A model generated the notes under the pieces. That model did no database searches and had not been told where the DNA came from. It worked only from the letters and a program-made list of their open reading frames with translations. From positions 1 through 36,091 of the IMG/VR virus record IMGVR_UViG_3300012700_000247: a DNA stretch of 36,091 nt. One strand, given 5' to 3'. The stretch is from a virus. Positions 1-7,005 of the stretch are shown here, piece by piece. Position 1 is the first letter of the stretch. Each line of letters starts with the position of its first letter. Both the position numbers and the translations under genes were made by a program.

Positions 1-50
1 AAAGTCTCAGGTCTCTTTTGGGCGTGGCAAATAACTTTTAGGAGTCTTCA
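1..50 (+). other. 5' edge: end of an upstream gene and RBS of the first gene
   Basis: Two forward frames run in from the left edge and stop here: one at TAA 32-34, the other at TAG 39-41, which overlaps the TTAGGAG ribosome binding site of the next gene. Either could be the tail of the preceding gene. The piece is too short to name. The Shine-Dalgarno element (about 39-45) is well spaced from ATG 51. Confidence 0.4.
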
Positions 51-1028
51 ATGGCTTATCCTACTATTTCAGCACCGTACGGTTTGAAGCCGTACAACCT
101 GCTGGGCGGTCGGGTCTACTCGGGTTCGACCCGTATGTGGCCCATCTCCACAGGCTTTAGCAGCAACTTGTTCTATGGCGACGTGGTGGGTTTCTCGGGC
201 GGTTCGTTGAACACCACGGGTTATACCGCATCGTTCGCGGGTACGGCGGGTTACGGCCTTGGTATTTTCCAAGGCGCGGAATACAGCACGTCTAGCAGCG
301 TCGGCGGTGCCGGTCCCGGCCCGATCTACGGGAAGAACCGTTACCAATACTGGCTAGCAAGCACCAACGCGCAGGATGCTCAGGGTTACGTCGTTGACGA
401 CCCGCAAGCGCTGTTCCGCGTGGCGGTTCTGACTCAGGCGGCTGTGGCTGCTGCGGCGAACATCAGCGTTGCCTTCACGGCGACCAGCACCATCGGTTAC
501 ATGTCTCCGGCCTTCGTGGGTACCAATGCGTACCTGTGTCCGGGCGCGGGCGGTAACACCTCGACGGGCGACTCGTCGATGGGTATCACGGGCTGCAACC
601 CTGTGGGTTCGGCGTCGAGCGTGGCGGGTAACCTCCGTAACACGGGCGTGTCGGCTCCGTTCCGCATCGTCCAGTTGGTTCCGGATACGGCGGTCACGGT
701 CAACACGATCACGGCTAGCGCGATCTCGTCGGGTTCGTTCACGGTGGCAAGCACGACCGGTATCTATCCGGGCATGCAGTGCATCATCCTTGGCTACACG
801 GGCGCTCTTCCGGGCCAGTTTGCGTACGTCCAAACGGTTGTTGCATCGACCAACACGGTTGTTGTTCAGACTGCGGCTTCGGGGCAGACGGGCGCGACTG
901 CGGCTACCAATACCGGTATCACTTGCTCGGCTCCGTCGGGTACGGCGGTCGCGTTTGTGGGCTACCCCGAAGTCGTCGTGGGTTGGAACTACGACTACCA
1001 TTACACCAGCATCGGCGCTGGCGCTTAA
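51..1028 (+). CDS. Putative head decoration / minor capsid protein (325 aa)
   Basis: Virion structural protein, probably associated with the capsid because it sits 13 bases upstream of the major capsid gene. It is rich in Gly, Ser, Thr and Ala with no charged helical stretches, as expected for an all-beta surface protein. The N-terminus (YGLKPYNLLGGRVYSGSTR) resembles a conserved opening I associate with head-region proteins of uncultured aquatic phages. A conserved-looking YVVDDPQALFRV segment lies near residues 114-125. Residues about 220-290 contain a beta-module with a GIYPGM motif that recurs in the gene at 2070. The start ATG at 51 follows TTAGGAG. The stop codon (1026-1028) lies within an inverted repeat covering the next gene's ribosome binding site, so the two genes may be translationally coupled. 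The decoration role is inferred from position; a minor capsid or head-fibre role is equally possible. Confidence 0.6.
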   Translation: MAYPTISAPYGLKPYNLLGGRVYSGSTRMWPISTGFSSNLFYGDVVGFSGGSLNTTGYTASFAGTAGYGLGIFQGAEYSTSSSVGGAGPGPIYGKNRYQYWLASTNAQDAQGYVVDDPQALFRVAVLTQAAVAAAANISVAFTATSTIGYMSPAFVGTNAYLCPGAGGNTSTGDSSMGITGCNPVGSASSVAGNLRNTGVSAPFRIVQLVPDTAVTVNTITASAISSGSFTVASTTGIYPGMQCIILGYTGALPGQFAYVQTVVASTNTVVVQTAASGQTGATAATNTGITCSAPSGTAVAFVGYPEVVVGWNYDYHYTSIGAGA

Positions 1029-1071
1029 GGAGTAACTAACAATGGCAATTTCACGCGCACAACTCCTTAAG
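1024..1071 (+). promoter_or_regulatory. Inverted repeat masking the ribosome binding site of the major capsid gene
   Basis: CTTAAGGAGT at 1024-1033 is perfectly complementary to ACTCCTTAAG at 1062-1071, a 10-bp stem with a 28-nt loop holding the ATG at 1042. The left arm contains both the upstream stop codon (TAA 1026-1028) and the capsid gene's AAGGAG. The right arm is codons 7-10 of the capsid gene. Folding would hide the Shine-Dalgarno sequence; a ribosome finishing the upstream gene would open it. Regulation is inferred, the complementarity is seen. Confidence 0.6.
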
Positions 1072-1944
1072 GAACTGCTTCCGGGTCTCAACGCCCTGTT
1101 CGGTCTGGAGTACGCCTCGTACGGCGAGGAACACAAGGAACTCTTTGAGGTCGAGACCTCTGAGCGTTCGTTTGAAGAAGAGACGAAACTCTCGGGCTTC
1201 AACGCTGCTCCGGTTAAGAACGAAGGTCAGGCGATTGCGTATGACAATGCGCAGGAAGCGTGGACCGCTCGTTACAACCACGAGACCATCGCTCTCGGCT
1301 TCTCCATCACGGAAGAAGCGATTGAAGATAACCTGTACGACTCGCTGTCGAAGCGTTACACCAAAGCGCTCGCTCGCGCTATGGCGTACACCAAGCAGTA
1401 CAAGGCCGCTTCGATCATCAACAACGGCTTTAACGCTTTCTACAATGGTGGCGACGGCGTTCCTCTGTTCTCGACGGCGCACCCGTTGGTCTCGGGCGGT
1501 ACGAACAGCAACACCTTCTCGACGGCTCCGGACTTGAACGAAACGTCGCTTGAAGCGGCGACGATTCAGATCGCCGGTTGGACGGACGAGCGCGGTCTGT
1601 TGATCGCCGCGAAGCCGCGCAAGTTGGTGGTGCCGCCGAACCAGATGTTCGTTGCGAAGCGTCTGCTCGACACGGAACTCCGTGTTGGCACGTCGGACAA
1701 CGACATCAACGCTCTGAAGTCGATGGGCACGATCAGCGAAGGGTTCAAGGTGAACCACTTCTTGACCGACACCCACGGCTACTACATCCTCACGGACGTT
1801 CCGAACGGCCTGAAGATGTTTGAGCGTGTTGCGCTTCAGAACAGCATGGACGGTGACTTCGATACGGGCAACGTGCGGTACAAGAGCCGCGAACGTTACT
1901 CGTTCGGTTGGTCGGATCCGCTCGGCGTGTTCGGCGTGGCCTGA
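1042..1944 (+). CDS. Major capsid protein, Mu gpT-like (HK97 fold)
   Basis: Builds the icosahedral head shell. The 300-residue length, acidic helical N-terminus and central block (TIALGFSITEEAIEDNLYD, about residues 81-99) followed by a lysine/arginine-rich helix (SKRYTKALARAMAYTK) are typical of Mu-like phage major head proteins. The segment PLFSTAHPL (about 141-149) and the C-terminal strand with RERYSFGWSDP are further hallmarks of that family. No N-terminal scaffolding or delta domain is obvious, so a separate scaffold may lie upstream of the window. AAGGAG at 1027-1032 decides the start at ATG 1042. That site is within a perfect inverted repeat. The gene is followed at once by an intrinsic terminator, consistent with a strongly expressed short head transcript. 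Family assignment is from recognition of these motifs. Confidence 0.88.
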   Translation: MAISRAQLLKELLPGLNALFGLEYASYGEEHKELFEVETSERSFEEETKLSGFNAAPVKNEGQAIAYDNAQEAWTARYNHETIALGFSITEEAIEDNLYDSLSKRYTKALARAMAYTKQYKAASIINNGFNAFYNGGDGVPLFSTAHPLVSGGTNSNTFSTAPDLNETSLEAATIQIAGWTDERGLLIAAKPRKLVVPPNQMFVAKRLLDTELRVGTSDNDINALKSMGTISEGFKVNHFLTDTHGYYILTDVPNGLKMFERVALQNSMDGDFDTGNVRYKSRERYSFGWSDPLGVFGVA

Positions 1945-1950
1945 TGACGA

Positions 1951-1972
1951 AGGGGGCCTCACGGCCCCCTTT
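1951..1972 (+). terminator. Rho-independent terminator after the capsid gene
   Basis: AGGGGGCC (1951-1958), loop TCAC, GGCCCCCT (1963-1970) form an 8-bp GC-rich stem beginning 7 bases after the capsid stop. A short T-rich tail (TTTCTCT) follows. The tail is modest, so some read-through is likely. Confidence 0.85.
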
Positions 1973-1987
1973 CTCTAGGAACATTGA

Positions 1988-2030
1988 GTCTTACGAACCG
2001 GCCTAGCGGACGTTGCAGAGATCGTAAGAC
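1988..2030 (+). promoter_or_regulatory. Perfect 9-bp inverted repeat in the capsid-downstream leader
   Basis: GTCTTACGA at 1988-1996 pairs exactly with TCGTAAGAC at 2022-2030 across a 25-nt loop. It lies in the 125-base non-coding interval between the capsid terminator and the next gene, the longest gap in the window. Possible roles are an mRNA 5' stabilising or processing hairpin, or a protein binding site. No convincing sigma-70 promoter accompanies it. Confidence 0.5.
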
Positions 2031-2041
2031 GACGATACATG

Positions 2042-2057
2042 GCCCCCTGCAAGGGGC
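2042..2057 (+). promoter_or_regulatory. Small GC hairpin just before the RBS of the next gene
   Basis: GCCCC (2042-2046) can pair with GGGGC (2053-2057) across six bases. The hairpin ends one base before AGGAGAAG, the ribosome binding site for ATG 2070. It could insulate or present the site. It is short and could be chance. Confidence 0.35.
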
Positions 2058-2069
2058 AGGAGAAGAATC

Positions 2070-3005
2070 ATGGGATTACAGACTCATTTAGGCCCACAAC
2101 TGTTGGGCACGATCAAGAACAATAATCCGGCAATCGTACTGACGAACACACCGTCACCGACGTATCTTGGCTCGTACCCGACCAACGGTTACCGCAATCT
2201 CGGTGCCGGTGACGGCTCGCAGTTTGCGCCGATCTCGTTCACGCAGATGAACACGTCTGCGAACAACTCGTCTGCGGTGTTCTATCCGTATCTGACGACC
2301 AACGGTGGCACGGCGCAGCCTATTGTCATTCCGTCGGGGTCGTTCATCAGCAGCATCTATTTGGATGTCGTCATTCCGTTTAACTTCTCGACTATCCCAA
2401 CGGGTATTACGATGAACATTAACGCGTATGGCGGCACCGGCACGACTATCAGTACGGGCGTTTCGACTGTCACCACGACGTGTACGGCGGCTACGACTAG
2501 CGCTACGCAAGCCTTCACGTCCACCGCAGGTATCTACCCCGGCATGGTGGTCACGGGCGCGGGTATTACTGGTACGATCACGGTCTCGTCCATCACCAAT
2601 GCCACGACGCTTGTGTTGTCTGCGTCGATTACTTCGACGGCGACGGCGTACACGTTCACGGCAAGTTCGGTCAGTCTGAGCAGCGGCCTCAACATCGTAA
2701 CGCACGGCTCCAGTTCGGCTATTACGGCGTATAACTCCGCGCAGCGTAACCAAGTCGGTTCGGGTACCTCGTTCACGTATGTGTCGGGTACTTCGATAAC
2801 CAACATTGCCGGTATGCAGTACCTCACCAACACGGGTCCGACGGACACGATGCTCGGTGTTACGTTCACGTATACGGGTTCTGGTACGGCAGTCGCTGGC
2901 TCTGCGATCCTGTCAGTCAACTACGTCCTCCGTAACCCGGATGGCACGTACTACCCGCAGACGCCGACTAGCCCGATTGCGAACCCGCCGGTCGTCACGT
3001 ACTAA
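2070..3005 (+). CDS. Virion structural protein with a GIYPGM beta-module (311 aa)
   Basis: Predicted structural protein of unknown exact role. The composition is Thr/Ser/Gly-rich with few charges and repeated T-G and T-S strands, typical of beta-sheet virion appendages. The start MGLQTHLGPQLLGTIKNN gives a short helical or extended N-terminus. Residues about 130-200 hold a beta-module with GIYPGMVVTGAGI followed by ITNATTLVLSAS; a related GIYPGM module is in the gene at 51, and similar modules occur in fibre genes from 10996 on. ATG 2070 is preceded by a strong AGGAGAAG. It is the first gene of the transcription block after the capsid terminator and its structured leader. It could be a head-fibre or decoration protein; no enzymatic motif is visible. 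Confidence 0.6.
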   Translation: MGLQTHLGPQLLGTIKNNNPAIVLTNTPSPTYLGSYPTNGYRNLGAGDGSQFAPISFTQMNTSANNSSAVFYPYLTTNGGTAQPIVIPSGSFISSIYLDVVIPFNFSTIPTGITMNINAYGGTGTTISTGVSTVTTTCTAATTSATQAFTSTAGIYPGMVVTGAGITGTITVSSITNATTLVLSASITSTATAYTFTASSVSLSSGLNIVTHGSSSAITAYNSAQRNQVGSGTSFTYVSGTSITNIAGMQYLTNTGPTDTMLGVTFTYTGSGTAVAGSAILSVNYVLRNPDGTYYPQTPTSPIANPPVVTY

Positions 3006-3017
3006 TAGGACACTGAC

Positions 3018-3299
3018 ATGGGTAACCAAACTCACCCGAGTCCTACGTTCCCGCAGTATCCGGGCGGTGCGTTCGCTGTTACGACGAGTAACACCACGAA
3101 CTTCACCAACCCGTCAAACGCCGCCGTGCCAGTCACGGCGGTGATTTACTGCGGCGGATCGGGCAACATTCAGGTGCAGACGGCGCAGAACGAGACGGTC
3201 TTGTTTTACGGTGTCCTTGCCGGTACGGTGTTGCCTGTGCAGGCGGTGCGTGTTTGGACGACGAACACGACCGCGACTAACCTCGTAGCAATTTACTAG
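3018..3299 (+). CDS. Small virion protein (93 aa), unknown role
   Basis: A 93-residue protein rich in Thr, Asn, Val and Ala, lying 12 bases after the previous gene with TAGGAC upstream of ATG 3018. Its first residues (MGNQTHPSPTFPQYPGG) echo the MGLQTH start of the preceding product, possibly a shared assembly tag. The remainder (VTAVIYCGGSGNIQVQTA, VLPVQAVRVWTTNTTATNLVAIY) reads as a small beta-barrel like those attached to phage heads or fibres. No catalytic or metal-binding motif is present. Its position between a structural protein and a large fibre suggests a minor structural or connector role. I do not recognise a named family. Confidence 0.55.
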   Translation: MGNQTHPSPTFPQYPGGAFAVTTSNTTNFTNPSNAAVPVTAVIYCGGSGNIQVQTAQNETVLFYGVLAGTVLPVQAVRVWTTNTTATNLVAIY

Positions 3300-3307
3300 G
3301 GGCCGAC

Positions 3308-5572
3308 ATGGCTTTTGGTTTCGGCTTAGGGTTAACGCGTGGGGGTGGGGCCGGTGGTCTCATCCCTACGTTTAACGCGAATCTTTTGAACGGTTCGCTG
3401 CCACAGGGCGCTACGTTCTCCCGTGGCACGGTTGCGACCCAGTACAACTCGTCTGGGCTGTTGCAGTACGCGCCGTCGAACTTGTTGTTGCAGAGTCAGG
3501 CGTTAAACCTAAGTCCTTGGATAACGCAAACAAATGTCACGCTGACTTCAACAAATACAGGCGTGGCTCCTGACGGTACGTTAACAGCAAGTTTGTGGAC
3601 GTTTTCTGGTACGTCTAACAATAGCCTTTATCAAGGTTATAACACCGCAGTCAATCAAACATTGACTGGATCTGTTTATTTAAAAGGTCAGGCAGGTCAA
3701 ACCATTAGTGTTTCGTGGCAACCGTTTTCAGGATCGGCGGTCTTTACGGTTTGGACGTTAACGGGAAATTGGGACAGAGTTTCTGCTACCGCTACTAACG
3801 GCTCGACAGCGGGTTCAGGCAATTTTGCGATTAGCGTAACCGCAGGACAAACTGCTACCGCAGTTTATGTCTGGGGCGCTCAGTTAGAGCAAGGGCCGAA
3901 CGCTACCACCTACACCCCCACGACCACCGCTGCCGTCTACGGCCCTCGGTTCGACTACGATCCGGGCAACGTGTTGCAGCAGAATTTGTTGTCGTACAGC
4001 GTATGGCCCGGAACAGGTGGGCCGGGGACTTACCCGACGGGATGGGGTTACACCGGAAGTAATCCGACTGCGTGTTCGGTTGCTCAAGGTGTTGTTAACG
4101 GTGTCTCTACAGGCATCGTCTCGTATCGTCGAGTTGGCGCAGCGGGATATGAAGGACTACAGCCTTCAATAAATATTCCTCAGAACTATGCTCCTGCATC
4201 CACGCTCACGGTTTCCGTTTGGGCGCGAATCCCTGCGGGTGTTACCGCGACGGATTTGGCGTATTACGACGGCTCAAACGTAGCAGTCATTGCTACTGCG
4301 GCGACGTTGGCGGCAGCCGGGAATAATTGGACATTTTATTCAAAAACATTTACGGCAATTGCTACGTCAGTACTTCCCGGTTGTTTTATTTCCAATAATC
4401 CAGCAGCGGGTATTGGTTCTGGCTTTGATATAGCGCAGCCGCAACTTAACTACGGTTCCACCGCTCTCCCCTACCTCGCCACCACCTCAACTCCGCAAAC
4501 CGTCTGCGCCCCCAAGGGGCTGCTGATTGAGGAAGCGCGGACGAATTTGTTGACGTACAGCAATACGTTCAGCAACGCTGTGTGGGCACCGGGGACTGTA
4601 GGTGGCACGTTGACATCAAACTCAACAACGTCGCCTGATGGAACGGTTAATGGATCCACGCTTAACGCAACTGCTGTTATCTACGGCGGCATAGTTCTAC
4701 GCAATCAGTCTTTCACCTATGTCGGTTCTACGACTTACACGCTGTCTTGTTATGCAAAAGCGGGCACTTCTAATTTTTTAGGCTTGCGTGTTTCGGGCGA
4801 TTGTTCTTCAGCAGGCGGAAGTTATCCGTACTTCAATCTTAGTACAGGCGTTGCATCAACGATTACGCCCACCGCTGGAACTTTAGTTGCCGTAGGCATG
4901 AGTAACGTGGGTAACGGTTGGTGGAAATGCTGGGTTACGTTTACAACGTCTGCCACACCACTAAGTAACAACACCGACATAGCAATCACATTGGCAAACG
5001 GTGCTACTTCAAGTGTTTATGCGGGCACTGAAAATCTGTATGTCTACGGCGCTCAATTAGAAGCCGGAGCCTTCCCCACCTCCTACATCCCGACCACATC
5101 GGCGACGGTGACGAGGAATGCGGATGCTCTTGTTACAACTCCCGCTGCGTCTCCGTGGTTTAACGGTACGGTAGGTACGTTTGTTGTCCAAGCCGATAAA
5201 TCTGCGCCGCTTTCCGGTGGAAGTATTATTGGTTACTACAACGGAACTGCATACGGATACCTAAGCGAAATTGCTGGGTCTGGCAACGGTGGAATGTTTG
5301 ACACCTCGACCACGCTGCTAAGTGCAAATGCAATAAGCGCTAACACAACATTTAAATTAGGTACGTTGTACAACGACACGGGCACAACCATGTCGGTATG
5401 TTTGAATGGCGGCGCTGTGGCTTCTGCTACACACTCAAGTTCGTTTTCAACGACGACTCAAATTGGTTTCGGTGGAAACATCGGTTTTGCGTATTTGAAC
5501 GGGCATCTTCGGTCCATTCAATACTTCAACTACGCGATGACTAACACGCAACTTCAGCAGGTCACGACGTGA
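3308..5572 (+). CDS. Modular carbohydrate-binding fibre/spike protein (754 aa)
   Basis: Likely host-surface binding protein. After a Gly-rich start and a conserved-type segment (LPQGATFSRGTVATQY, residues about 30-46) come repeated jelly-roll-like modules at about 55-210, 225-405 and 415-610, each opening with an N-L-L-x-x-S-type motif. The first and third end in closely related hinges (GAQLEQGPNATTYTPTT and GAQLEAGAFPTSYIPTT); the middle hinge is more diverged. This layout resembles the 'phage head spike fiber' carbohydrate-binding modules of other phages. Residues about 615-754 look like a concanavalin/LamG-type lectin domain (GSIIGYYNG, IRS-type terminal strand). The start ATG 3308 has AGGGG upstream. 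The hinges are GC-rich (58-67% in the lines counted) and the modules AT-rich (37-42%), suggesting domain exchange. The stop overlaps the next GTG start by four bases. Confidence 0.75.
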   Translation: MAFGFGLGLTRGGGAGGLIPTFNANLLNGSLPQGATFSRGTVATQYNSSGLLQYAPSNLLLQSQALNLSPWITQTNVTLTSTNTGVAPDGTLTASLWTFSGTSNNSLYQGYNTAVNQTLTGSVYLKGQAGQTISVSWQPFSGSAVFTVWTLTGNWDRVSATATNGSTAGSGNFAISVTAGQTATAVYVWGAQLEQGPNATTYTPTTTAAVYGPRFDYDPGNVLQQNLLSYSVWPGTGGPGTYPTGWGYTGSNPTACSVAQGVVNGVSTGIVSYRRVGAAGYEGLQPSINIPQNYAPASTLTVSVWARIPAGVTATDLAYYDGSNVAVIATAATLAAAGNNWTFYSKTFTAIATSVLPGCFISNNPAAGIGSGFDIAQPQLNYGSTALPYLATTSTPQTVCAPKGLLIEEARTNLLTYSNTFSNAVWAPGTVGGTLTSNSTTSPDGTVNGSTLNATAVIYGGIVLRNQSFTYVGSTTYTLSCYAKAGTSNFLGLRVSGDCSSAGGSYPYFNLSTGVASTITPTAGTLVAVGMSNVGNGWWKCWVTFTTSATPLSNNTDIAITLANGATSSVYAGTENLYVYGAQLEAGAFPTSYIPTTSATVTRNADALVTTPAASPWFNGTVGTFVVQADKSAPLSGGSIIGYYNGTAYGYLSEIAGSGNGGMFDTSTTLLSANAISANTTFKLGTLYNDTGTTMSVCLNGGAVASATHSSSFSTTTQIGFGGNIGFAYLNGHLRSIQYFNYAMTNTQLQQVTT

Positions 5573-5817
5573 GCGATCACAACGACACCATTAAGCACAG
5601 CCTAGATCTCGCTTTCGCTGCGGTAGTGGGCGGTGCGTGGCTACAGGTACTGCCGACGGTAACGACCATTGCGGGCCTCGTGTGGTACCTGCTCCGGATC
5701 TGGGAGTCGGAGACGGTCAAGCAGTTGACGGGTAGACCCATGAGCAATCGTGACTGGATAGACACGATGCAATTCCGCAGCCTGAGAAAAAGGCAAGAAG
5801 ATGCCAAGCGTAAGTAA
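5569..5817 (+). CDS. Small membrane protein, possible holin (82 aa)
   Basis: GTG start at 5569 overlapping the stop of the fibre gene (GTGA), indicating translational coupling. A short polar N-terminus is followed by a hydrophobic hairpin, residues about 14-44 (LAFAAVVGGAWLQV then TIAGLVWYLLRIW), and a strongly basic tail ending RSLRKRQEDAKRK. Two short membrane segments with a charged cytoplasmic tail fit class II holins. It is 12 kb from the endolysin, where other holin candidates sit, so it could instead be a virion or host-membrane protein. Its 3' end overlaps the next gene by 17 bases. The membrane prediction is firm; the holin label is tentative. Confidence 0.55.
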   Translation: MSDHNDTIKHSLDLAFAAVVGGAWLQVLPTVTTIAGLVWYLLRIWESETVKQLTGRPMSNRDWIDTMQFRSLRKRQEDAKRK

Positions 5818-6760
5818 GAAACAACACAACCTCATGGAGGCCGTGGCGCACAATCCCGGCTTTGCCAAAAAGGTTGGTATTCCACAGAAAGTGGGAAAGC
5901 ATTTCCACGAGGCTGACAAGAAACTTAATAAAGGCGGCGACGTGAAACACGCAAATCAATTGGAAGGCAAGGCTAAGGAAACGAAGTCGATTGCCAATGA
6001 AGAAATGAAGGCTCTTAAGCGCGGTCATGCGCCTAAGAAAATTTTAGAACACGAAAAAGCGGAGCATAAGGCTATGGGCTACAAGAAAGGCGGCAAGATC
6101 GAAACCCCTAAGAAGGGTTTCGCTATGGCCGAATCGAAAGGTGGCCGCAAGCCGCCGCACAGTCACAAGGGCGAAGAAGGCGATACCAAGCTGAAGGGCT
6201 TCGGTATGGGCAAGGGCGAAGGCAAGGGTCGTAAAGTCACCAAGGCTGAAAAGCCGAAAGACGAGACCAAGACCAAAGGCTTTGCCATGAAGAAGGGCGG
6301 TCACGTGAAGCATCACGCCAAGGGCGGCGCTGCCAAGGCTCCGCACAAGCCCAAGCCCAAGGTCGATCCGGCGGCGCTCGCTGCCATGATGGGACCTCCG
6401 GGCGGCGCTCCGGGGCCTATGTCGGCAGGTCCGGGCGGCATGCCTCCGGGAGCCGGTGCGCCTCCGGCGATGGGTGGCGCTCCGGGGATGAAGAAGGGTG
6501 GTCATATCAGCCACCATCACCATCACCATTACGCCAAGGGCGGTCACGTCAAGAAAGAGCCGGAATCGGGGCCGCACATGGTGCGTAAAGTCCACAAGGC
6601 GGCTGAAAAGCCGCACCGGAAGGAAGACGGCGTTGCACAGCGTGGACACACCCGTGGCAAAGAAGTAAAAATGGCCTCGGGCGGTCACGTTGGCTCGCAT
6701 CCGTCTCGTCGCGCTGACGGTATCGCAGAGCGCGGTCACACCACTTGCAAGATTTGTTAA
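5801..6760 (+). CDS. Lys/Gly/His-rich basic phage protein with hexahistidine (319 aa)
   Basis: The N-terminal 55 residues (MPSVSKKQHNLMEAVAHNPG then VGIPQKVGKHF) match a conserved opening I recall from many aquatic phages, of unknown function. The rest is low-complexity: repeated KGFxM blocks (about 105-165), several KKGGH/AKGGH units, a Pro/Gly/Met-rich linker (about 185-228), six consecutive histidines at residues 238-243, and two copies of a DGxAxRGHT motif (about 276 and 306). The product is extremely basic and probably disordered except for its ends. Plausible roles are nucleic-acid condensation, metal binding or capsid packing; none is proven. It overlaps the preceding membrane-protein gene and heads a cluster of similar small proteins. 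The C-terminus (TTCKIC) carries two cysteines. Confidence 0.7.
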   Translation: MPSVSKKQHNLMEAVAHNPGFAKKVGIPQKVGKHFHEADKKLNKGGDVKHANQLEGKAKETKSIANEEMKALKRGHAPKKILEHEKAEHKAMGYKKGGKIETPKKGFAMAESKGGRKPPHSHKGEEGDTKLKGFGMGKGEGKGRKVTKAEKPKDETKTKGFAMKKGGHVKHHAKGGAAKAPHKPKPKVDPAALAAMMGPPGGAPGPMSAGPGGMPPGAGAPPAMGGAPGMKKGGHISHHHHHHYAKGGHVKKEPESGPHMVRKVHKAAEKPHRKEDGVAQRGHTRGKEVKMASGGHVGSHPSRRADGIAERGHTTCKIC

Positions 6761-6771
6761 GGAGTATCCAA

Positions 6772-7002
6772 ATGTCGAAGCACGGTCATCACGGTCATCT
6801 GAAACCCCATCACTCGAAGGGTCATCACGGTCCGCACTCGTCGCACGAGCATGCGACTCATGAGCATCACCCGAAGCATCATGAGCCGAAGCACCACACG
6901 CACCACATGACTCCGCACCACATCCACCACTCGCACGGTGGTCATGTGGACACGCACCACATGCATCAAGATCATGTGCGTAAGCACTTCCACGGGAAGT
7001 AA
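6772..7002 (+). CDS. Ultra-histidine-rich small protein (76 aa, 32 His)
   Basis: ATG 6772 is chosen over an upstream in-frame ATG because TTAAGGAG (6757-6764) sits at ideal distance. By direct count 32 of 76 residues are histidine, mostly as HH or HxH pairs, with Lys, Gly, Ser and Met between; there is no hydrophobic core. It contains one GGHV unit like those of the neighbouring 319-aa protein. The composition predicts strong Zn/Ni/Cu/Co binding and pH-dependent charge. I know no named family. It lies 11 bases after the previous gene and just before a lysine-rich protein, so all are probably made together late in infection. Possible roles are metal chaperone or store, or packaged polycation; these are inferences from composition. 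Confidence 0.7.
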   Translation: MSKHGHHGHLKPHHSKGHHGPHSSHEHATHEHHPKHHEPKHHTHHMTPHHIHHSHGGHVDTHHMHQDHVRKHFHGK

Positions 7003-7005
7003 GTG

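Noticed and set aside
354-1202. 282-aa minus-strand open frame across the first two genes
   Set aside because: Arg/Ser-rich shadow frame without motifs, spanning two well supported genes.
1051-1962. Long open frame on the minus strand opposite the capsid gene (303 aa)
   Set aside because: It mirrors the strong codon bias of the capsid gene, has an Arg/Val-rich nonsense-like composition and no recognisable motif; the plus-strand gene is clear.
1984-2040. Possible sigma-70 promoter (TTGAGT or TTGCAG with a weak -10 near 2035)
   Set aside because: No -10 close to TATAAT at proper spacing; the match is no better than chance.
4508-4521. GCCCC/GGGGC hairpin in the fibre gene resembling that at 2042
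   Set aside because: Five base pairs only, within a GC-rich coding seam and not followed by Ts.
3308-5572. Diversity-generating retroelement acting on the fibre gene
   Set aside because: No reverse transcriptase and no template/variable repeat pair is visible in the window; modular exchange explains the pattern.
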